Below, piece by piece: positions 57,811 through 64,000 of a stretch of DNA of 64,000 nucleotides. A program made the position numbers and the translations under genes. Location of the stretch: contig JAKSZP010012182.1 in NCBI GenBank assembly GCA_022478985.1, forward strand, positions 29,937 to 93,936, in the 5' to 3' direction. Source of the DNA: Massospora cicadina (taxonomy: Eukaryota > Entomophthoromycota > Entomophthoromycetes > Entomophthorales > Entomophthoraceae). The notes under the pieces are model-generated. The model did not search any database. It saw only the letters and a program-made list of their open reading frames with translations, and was not told where the DNA came from. How positions within the stretch are numbered: position 1 is the first letter of the stretch; every line of letters begins with the position of its first letter.

Positions 57811-60754
57811 GATTGAATCCTTTAGATGGGCATAATTGGCATGTTCAATTGAATGAAATCCCTTGGACAGTTATATCTGCTCCACAGAAGCAGTGATCAA
57901 AGAACTTTCATCAAATAGGAAGCCTCAGAGTAGACTGGAGAAAAAGGGGTATCATTCTTAAAAGTTTGTGAAACCCCTCAATTTGAGGAATCAGAAAAAC
58001 TAGTCACTATGACCAATTCTGAGGACCATAGTAAAAAGCATAAATCTTAGGAATGGCACTGGGCAAGTTCTTGGGGACCTTGAGAAAAAACTATTACCAC
58101 TTACTTTTCATAGACATATACTAGGACTCGCCTCCTCCATTATACCAGTATAAATGACCAGCTCTCTGAGAGTAACAATTGGCCTTGCACAAGATGGTTC
58201 CAAATGCCAAACCCATAGGGAATTCCATCTTGTCTGATGGTTGCAATTTAATTTTTGAATCTTAAAATTAAATAGATTGTCAGTTTTAAGTTGAAATTTA
58301 TTTTCTTTCAATTTAGTTTCTAGTCAGCCATTAGTGCTGGGATCTAAGAGGCTTCCATGCCTATTCTATTTCAATAAATTTAGCTCTCAGGTTTTCTTAA
58401 TGACACAACATTTGTAAACTTGGCGTATTCTGAGTGTTACATCCAGTATTAGATCGTTAGGTTTTTTGTATCTACTTAATATATTTTTAAGATTTCACAA
58501 AAATAAAGCTACATTAATTCTGTTATATTCTTAAGAATTTTGCATTTTTCAACAAATTTGTCTAGACTAATGAGAGCCCCACTCAATGATTTTTGTGATG
58601 GCAGTAGCCATCTCCAAAATATTTTTGGAACAAGCCTCCCTCAATGTGGGGAGACTAAGTAACACACCATAGAGAACTGCAATATCAACAATCTACCCAT
58701 GAAAGCTTTTTGGATAACACTTACTTTAAAAAAACTCCTAAGACTCAGACCCACTCCATGATAGCCAAAGTTAGGATGGAGAAGGCCCCACAACGAAATG
58801 GAAAATGGGGAAAGATGCCAGAAGAGTCAGGATTAGGTACATGTCAATGGACTCACCTCAGTATCAAGTGCACCTCCAGGCAACCCTAACCTTGGACCTA
58901 ATCATAAGAAAGAACGGCAGGTGGAGCTACCCCTGCTCAAAGAAAGTAGCCACAAAATCATTTAATAAATGTGGACAGGACTGCTGTTGGTTCTCAGCAT
59001 ATTATTTGAGGTAGGAATAATGTTTGTTGATAGATACTTTCCTACCTATTCGATCAGATCATACTCCTGAATCCTCATAACGGCGATGTCCTGTGGACTA
59101 TGGATGATATCATGGGTATTGCATTACCCCCAATGGAAGCCAAGTCTTTCCTTGACACATCAGATATCTTACACCCTCTTAACAAACTTCTTTTAATTCT
59201 TCTATTTATTAACAAAGTAGAATTCTAGTATAACATCAGCTCCTCCTCATCAGGGGAGAACAAGCAAGGTCTATATAAAAATAAGTGGAGTTTTTTATTA
59301 ACCAAGGAGGCAATGACCACTCCCATTCCAGAGAGAAGGGCGGAGAATGCTAAAAATTGTGACAAGTTTATTATATCTTGAATGCAGCTGATTGAAATAA
59401 GACTGGGCTTCCAATCTGGGCGTGTCAGTACCCAGTGGAGATCTCAGAATGCCAGGGGCACAGCTGTCCTAGCAACTCTGAATAGAGAGGTTCTAGAGCT
59501 ATGTGATTAACACTGTTCAATATATATATATATTAAAGGCTTAATAACCAACCAAATGGTTGCAATGGGGAAACCGCGGGTCTTGTTGGGGCAATCCCCC
59601 AGGGATAGGAGAGTCATGGAGTATGATGACTCCTCTGTGTTACGCAATTGCTGAGTAGTGGATGTAATCTAACCAGAATAGTGGAAGTAATATACATCAG
59701 ATGGTTCTGTTATATTGGCGATATATTGGTAGGCCAAATTGAAGTAACAGGCATTCTACGCATGTGTTACAGATCAGCAAGAAAACTTAGGAGCATAAGC
59801 TCTTACAAGATTGGCTTCAGTGTGGCAAGTCAATTTGTTGATGGATCAGGATTCTAACCTCATGATTTTTTAAACTGTTATGCAGATATCAACGTGCTTT
59901 TTTGAATCCATTTGAGAGAGCTTTATGATATAATGTAGAAGGCGGACTCTGTTGTAAATAAATTAAGGTGATAATAAATTTCCAAAGTGGTATAGTATGT
60001 AATCAATGAACACTGCCTTCCAAGTTCAATCCAAGTATATGAACTTTAGTAGGGGACAATTAATGACTGAGTTGGCATTGCACACCAATGCCCCAAACAA
60101 AGGTAGTAAATAGAAAGGTGTTCCATAAGGTCTTGCCTATTGTAATGATGCGCGTGAAAATTTTTAATATTATTCTCATTTCCCTTTGATTTTTATTTCC
60201 CGTTTCCCATTACTTGGTGAGGTTTTGCCACATGGTCGTCCCACCTCAAATTAATACTTTCTAATGATAATAAGCTCATCTAAAATTAAGTCAGGTATAA
60301 GATAAGCTGTAAACAGACCCCAAGGTGGTGCTGTTGCCTTTATAGGAGGGGAGGGAAAGGATTGGAGAGAAGCCCAAAGCATTGGTATGGTCCTGGGCCC
60401 ATGAAGCATATGCTAATTGTATGATCATAAAGAATGTTTATGGGTTGAGGAAAGTTTTGGATCACATTAAAAAAATCTTGATATCTTTAATTTATGGACT
60501 GATGAGTAATCTAGATTATTAGTGTTATTTCATGCTAATATGCTTTTACTGGTTAATAGGTGCAGCCATATATGCAAGGATTTGTTTTGACTTAGAATTT
60601 GATTATAATAACCTTAGTGTGGATTTAATGATCTGGTAGAATGACCTGCAATCTGTTCTACTAGTGATAATCCAATCTGAATCATTTAGTTTTAATTGAT
60701 TTTTGGGTCAGATTTAGTCATCTTTTTGATTATTAATAGCATCAAGGCTATGAG
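57811..60754. other. No recognisable gene
   Basis: Mixed AT-rich sequence with short frames only (58805-59014 and 59648-59857, 69 codons each) lacking known motifs. A TA dinucleotide run lies near 59521-59533. Confidence 0.5.
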
Positions 60755-61665
60755 TGTGATGAGCCCTATGGTACCGCTAGAGGCCCCTATACTGGACCAC
60801 ATCCCTGAAACCCCTTATATTATTTTCATCAAGATAGGATAAGTTAAGGGGGAAGAAAGAGAGGAGCCTTGGGGGCAAGGCATTAACCTATCGCTCATCT
60901 TACATGTACCATGTCTGTTTGATTTGATGGTTGGAAAAAGGCTCGCTGGTGTTGATAGCCTCAAATCCAACAATATAGGTGAGAAGCGTATCTCACCAGA
61001 TATGTAAAAAAAATAAAACAAGTAAATAAAGTGGTTTTTGGCTTTATGGATTTTAATTATGGGCCGCGTGGGGGTAAAAGAGAGAATCCCACATAATAAG
61101 TTGATAGGAATATTAAATGTGTTGAGGCTTGACGTTCAAATAGCTTGGGGAATTCCAAATTAGGTAATCCAATTTTAGCCTATCAAGTCTTGACAAACTC
61201 ACATCTCTTTGATAATTTGATGGATGGGGAATTACTATCGGCCAAAACATAGCTATGAGGTAATGGCTTGGTGTATTTCAGCCAATCCCCATCCAAAAAA
61301 TTATTTCACCTGGGGGACCCCTGCCACGCCTATAAAAGGGAGAGGCCCCGCGTAGGTGCTTGAATGGACCTGGGCATTGTTAGGGAAGAACCATCCTATG
61401 GATTCCCCATGGTCTGCTTTGTGGTCAGAGTAATCCAACTATTGTTTCTTGATTTGTTTTCCTGTCAAGGAGTCAAAATAATATTACCTCAATTTGCAGG
61501 GTTCCACTGAGAATTGGCCAGGGTCTTTTGGCTGACAAAATCACTATTATTATTAAATTTGAATTCCTTTTTTTCGTGGACTCATATTTGTCCAACATTC
61601 CCTTATTTGGCTGAAATTCACCTACAACGTTTTCATTCTGGAGCCTTGGAGGCAAATGTCCAACA
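60755..61665 (-). repeat. Gypsy C 3' LTR (single copy in window)
   Basis: The right edge is set by the polypurine tract: the minus strand reads TTGAGGGGGGTAA, then TGTTGGACA. The left edge is a guess at TGTGATGAGCC (60755), which gives ...CATCACA on the element strand. The partner LTR is outside the window, so the length (911 bp) is provisional. Confidence 0.55.
61330..61339 (+). promoter_or_regulatory. TATA-like box antisense within the Gypsy C LTR
   Basis: CTATAAAAGG in a GC-rich setting (GCCACGCC upstream, GAGAGGCCCCGCG downstream) near 61330-61355 on the + strand, opposite to the element. It could drive an antisense transcript or mark a foreign promoter. Confidence 0.35.
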
Positions 61666-61679
61666 TTACCCCCCTCAAT
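61666..61679 (-). other. Gypsy C polypurine tract
   Basis: TTGAGGGGGGTAA on the minus strand directly before the LTR start TGTTGG. Confidence 0.65.
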
Positions 61680-61749
61680 AATGTTGGGGGTGGATAGGGC
61701 CAAAGGAATTGTCCATGAACTCTATTGATGGTGAGGACGGAGAAGAGGG

Positions 61750-62700
61750 ATTTGATAGAATACTAATCCCCTTGCTTAAATGTGACTGAGAATGGCCCTT
61801 CCCATATAGAACCGAGTTTTACACTTCTTGGAGTTATTTTGTTATGGTCATAAAGTACCACTTCAGCTACTTGGAATGAAGGAAGAGGGGCACTGAGCAC
61901 ATTTGTGGCATGGCCTTCTTTGGTAACAGTCTTAGCTAAGTTAGTAATGGCTTCTTGTTGTAATTAGATGATGTGTTGGTCCAACTTTTTCATGGCTTAT
62001 TCCAGATCAGTCTGATCAGAGAAATATCCTTGGCTAATAGTGCTGGAACCCCCGGTTCTCACCCATATAACACACATAAAGGTAACATCTTGAAAATCCG
62101 ATGGTAGCTAATATGATAGGCCATGAGTGCACTGGGAAAATAAAGATCCCAGTGGAGAGGGTCAGAAGTGGCCATTTTGTGTAATATTGGGACCAGAGTC
62201 ACATTAACTCTTTCTACCTTACCATTTATGAATGGGCTATATGGGCTGAGAGGAGTTGTTGAGCTCCCATAGAAGTGGCAAGGAGCTTAATTACTCGGCA
62301 AGTAAAGTTTTCTCCATTGTCACATAAGAGGACCTGAGGGAACCCATGCCGGGTGAAGATGTACTGGTGTAAGAAGGTAGATGTAGCTTTGTCAGTCTGA
62401 GCGGGAAGAACAATAGCTTCATCCCACTTGGTGAAATGATCAATACAAGCTAAGATATAGTGATTTCCACCTATAGTTTGAGGGAGACAACCTACCACGT
62501 TCAAACTTATGATGTGGAAGGGTTTGTGTGTTGTTGTAGGTTGATACTGATATCAGGTCTTGAAGCTGATTTGTTTTTTACGGGTCAGTCATGCTTCCAG
62601 TACTTTTGTTATAAAATTTCCATGATGCCCTCCGAATAGTACCGCTCTTTTATCCACACAGGTTTTGCATACTCCACCATGCCCCATGAGAGTGTGAAAC
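61750..62700 (-). pseudogene. Gypsy C integrase
   Basis: 62504-62226 (92 codons): LNVVGCLPQTIGGNHYILACIDHFTKW, with Asn where the first catalytic Asp is expected, then LLCDNGENF. It continues below 62226 with GKVERVN (catalytic Glu), HWDLYFPSALMAYHISYH and LLCVLYG-like residues, then LGSIWEGPFSVTFKQG (about 61800), the GPF/Y module. The upstream zinc module near 62.7-62.6 kb is degraded. Confidence 0.85.
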
Positions 62701-63099
62701 TCTTTAATGACAGGCACTTACTCAGATGGCCAGAGATAGGGAAAACAATTTACTCCTACTTTCAAATAAATTTTCCATTTTTTACCTTCATATTGCAGGA
62801 GTGCCGAGAAAGCATCTTCTGTACTGGTTTATATTAACCATCCTATGCGTCAGGAGTCCTTAGGAGGTCATACAACTGCTCAGCTTCGCTATTGTCAAGG
62901 TGAAGGATAGGCAGCCATGTCAGCCCATCAACGTTCATATGGCGTGTCCCAGCTCAGTGCTCAATGGTTATATCTTAATGCTAGAGCTTAAGATCCCAGC
63001 GATCCAACCGCCCAGTGGGATCTTTCATATTCTGTAATCACTTCAATTAAGCGTGGTCTGTGATTACTTTGAAGGGAGTCCCATATAGGAATAAGCGGT

Positions 63100-63680
63100 A
63101 GTGTTTGACAGCGAGCAGGTCAGCCAAGCACTTTTTCTGTGATGCTATAATTACGATCAGCTTCTGAAAGCAATTTGCTGAAGTAAGGCATGGGATGATC
63201 GACTCCATGTACATCCAACTGAGCTAATATTGATTAACAGCGTAGTCAGAAGCATCAGTGAACAACATGAAGGGTTTTCTATAATCAGGGTGACAGGGTA
63301 TTGGGCGTTTTTGTAATAGCGCCTTCAGGTTCTTAAAGCAGTGTTTTAGTTCCGCACCCCAATGGAAAGGGATGTTCTTAGTTAAGAGCCAGATGAGGGG
63401 CTCACTGAGCTGCACAAATTTTGGTATTAATTGATGGTAATACCCCATCATACACAAGGATACCTGGATGTCACGAAGGGTTTTGGGCTCAGGCATCTTG
63501 GATATTGCTTCAACTTTATCTTGAAGCGGTTGTATCCCATCTTAAGAGATATCATGTCCAAGAAAGTCCAACTTTTTCTGGAAAAATGTGTATTTAAAGG
63601 GCTTCAATTTGATATTAGAAGCTTGCAAGCATTGAAACACCTCCTTTAGATGTACAAGGTGTCTGTGAAAATCCGAGGAT
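63100..63680 (-). pseudogene. Gypsy C reverse transcriptase end and RNase H start
   Basis: About 63680-63540: HRHLVHLKEVFQCLQ, NIKLKPFKYTFFQKKLDFLGH, the RT segment after YxDD; the box itself reads HIDM, with an Asp missing. 63496-63224: KTLRDIQVSLCMMGYYHQLIPKF, then FHWGAELKHCFKNLK and LFTDASDYAVNQY, the RNase H start with catalytic Asp. A stop and frame breaks are present. Confidence 0.85.
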
Positions 63681-63749
63681 TGCTTGCTTGTTTATTGTTA
63701 TCCTGCATGTCTATATGGGTCAACGTTACAGTGACTGATCCTCTATAGT

Positions 63750-64000
63750 GCCTGTAGTTTACAGTATTCAGACCGTTCAAAAACTCAAGAGGCTTACTAT
63801 ATTAGCCTCGACTCTTCTGGCCAATTTTGGGCATATTTTCCCTTTGTGTTTGAGAGCTTCTTATGAGGCAAGTAGATATACAAGCTGTGGATCAGGCGCA
63901 TCCAGCTTGTCAACAATTTCTCCAAAGAAAGGTTTCAATGAAAAAACCAAGAAAGAGATGAAATGATATAACTTTTATTATAAGCTATTTATTAGATAAT
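63750..64000 (-). other. Unassigned coding-like segment at window edge
   Basis: A minus frame reads KPFFGEIVDKLDAPDPQLVYLLAS, then EALKHKGKICPKLARRVEANI. It does not match RT palm sequence, which would be expected upstream of the box. It may be gag joined by deletion, or another element. Confidence 0.3.

Larger units (their letters stand above)
60755..64000 (-). mobile_element. Gypsy C: Ty3/gypsy element, truncated by the window edge
   Basis: Minus-strand element with a candidate 3' LTR (60755-61665), a polypurine tract, integrase, RNase H and the end of RT. The gag side and the 5' LTR lie beyond 64000. Above about 63750 the sequence no longer matches RT, which suggests an internal deletion or rearrangement. 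Frames are broken. Confidence 0.8.

Noticed and set aside
58805..59857. Short + frames in the 57.8-60.7 kb gap
   Set aside because: 69 codons each, no motif, no relation to neighbouring elements; chance frames.
1..64000. tRNA, rRNA, CRISPR or bacterial operon features
   Set aside because: None were seen on either strand; repeat spacing and gene types are those of eukaryotic retrotransposons.

Overview
The window looks like repeat-dense nuclear DNA from a eukaryote, most plausibly a filamentous fungus. The signs are Ty3/gypsy elements (one with a chromodomain) and non-LTR retrotransposons ending in AAATTT-type tails rather than poly(A). No intact host gene, rRNA, tRNA or CRISPR array was recognised. 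The phylum cannot be fixed from this window.

Layout. 1-412 and 7740-7915 are two halves of a + strand Ty3 integrase relic, split by Gypsy A (413-7739, minus, about 1.43 kb LTRs, chromodomain). 7916-10560 is AT-rich with no gene. 10580-11176 holds a 5'-truncated ORF1-like element (N1). 11960-12640 and 18990-19960 are minus-strand Ty3 pol relics either side of LINE copy 1 (12981-18256, minus, perfect 18-bp target duplication). 20771-22660 holds a longer relative of N1 (N2, minus). 22661-26115 is largely anonymous, with two imperfect local repeats. 26135-57810 is a train of four LINE copies, all on the + strand: copy 2 (26135-31420), copy 3 (31908-37170), copy 4 (37683-42301 plus 51924-52562) and copy 5 (52574-57810). 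Copy 4 is interrupted by Gypsy B (42302-51918, minus, about 1.17 kb LTRs, TSD TGGGT). Gypsy B itself carries an unexplained + strand ORF-bearing block (about 43.5-45.24 kb). After a gene-free stretch, Gypsy C (60755 to the window end, minus) enters.

The LINE has ORF1 with a CCHC knuckle and ORF2 with an APE-type endonuclease, an FADD reverse transcriptase and a C-terminal CCHC. The ORFs meet at a stop/start overlap (TGATG, or TAATG in copy 5). A hairpin lies at each end of the element. The 3' hairpin is also present, with compensatory changes, at the ends of N1 and N2, whose recognisable coding is ORF1-like only. This suggests a LINE with parasitic ORF1-only partners that share its 3' recognition structure. 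Copies 1 and 2 share inactivating lesions but have different target duplications, so an already broken parent appears to have been mobilised in trans. Every element here is damaged by stops and frameshifts; CpG-type transitions are visible and several catalytic Asp codons have become Asn.
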